A stretch of 9,808 nucleotides of DNA from JBGVSA01 sp047605765 (GTDB taxonomy: Bacteria > Pseudomonadota > Gammaproteobacteria > Burkholderiales > Rhodocyclaceae), in assembly GCA_047605765.1 (NCBI GenBank), contig JASGFB010000132.1, forward strand, positions 1 through 9,808. The letters are read 5' to 3'. Of this stretch, positions 1 through 9,808 are shown one piece after another. Position 1 is the stretch's first letter, and each line of letters opens with the position of its first letter. The position numbers and the translations under genes were made by a program. The notes beneath the pieces were generated by a model. It did no database searches. It was not told the origin of the DNA and worked only from the letters and a program-made list of their open reading frames with translations.

Positions 1-9807
<9,807 letters not shown>

Positions 9808-9808
9808 G

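Overview
The window is the interior of one very large nonribosomal peptide synthetase (NRPS) gene on the + strand. Frame +1 reads from base 1 to base 9807 (3269 codons) with no stop, no convincing start and no intergenic gap, so both ends of the gene lie outside. DNA is strongly G+C rich, with G or C at most third codon positions. Together with the style of the domains this fits a high-GC proteobacterium (Burkholderiales-like is my guess), but nothing here fixes the taxon.

Layout in order: T-C linker (residues 1-16); C1 (17-450); A1 (461-973); T1 (984-1057); epimerization domain E (1072-1525); C2 (1551-1992); A2 (2013-2933), interrupted between core motifs A8 and A9 by an S-adenosylmethionine methyltransferase (about 2481-2870); T2 (2944-3018); and the first half of C3 (3043-3269, cut by the window end). 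That is two complete modules, C-A-T-E and C-A(MT)-T, plus the start of a third.

Reading the ten specificity residues by alignment to known A-domain motifs gives DVWHFSLIDK for A1 (serine) and DFWNIGMVHK for A2 (threonine). The assembly logic is: the upstream chain is joined to L-Ser on T1; E epimerizes it to D-Ser; C2, which has the N-terminal signature of D-accepting condensation domains, joins it to Thr on T2, which the embedded domain N-methylates; C3 passes the chain on. The predicted segment is ...-D-Ser-(N-methyl-Thr)-... . All catalytic motifs I checked are intact.

The final product, chain initiation, later residues and release are not visible. There are no RNA genes, mobile elements, CRISPR arrays, promoters or terminators that I can support. 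The long open frames on the minus strand, up to about 3.8 kb, are shadows of the coding strand. The system type (NRPS) is well known; what may be new is the peptide.
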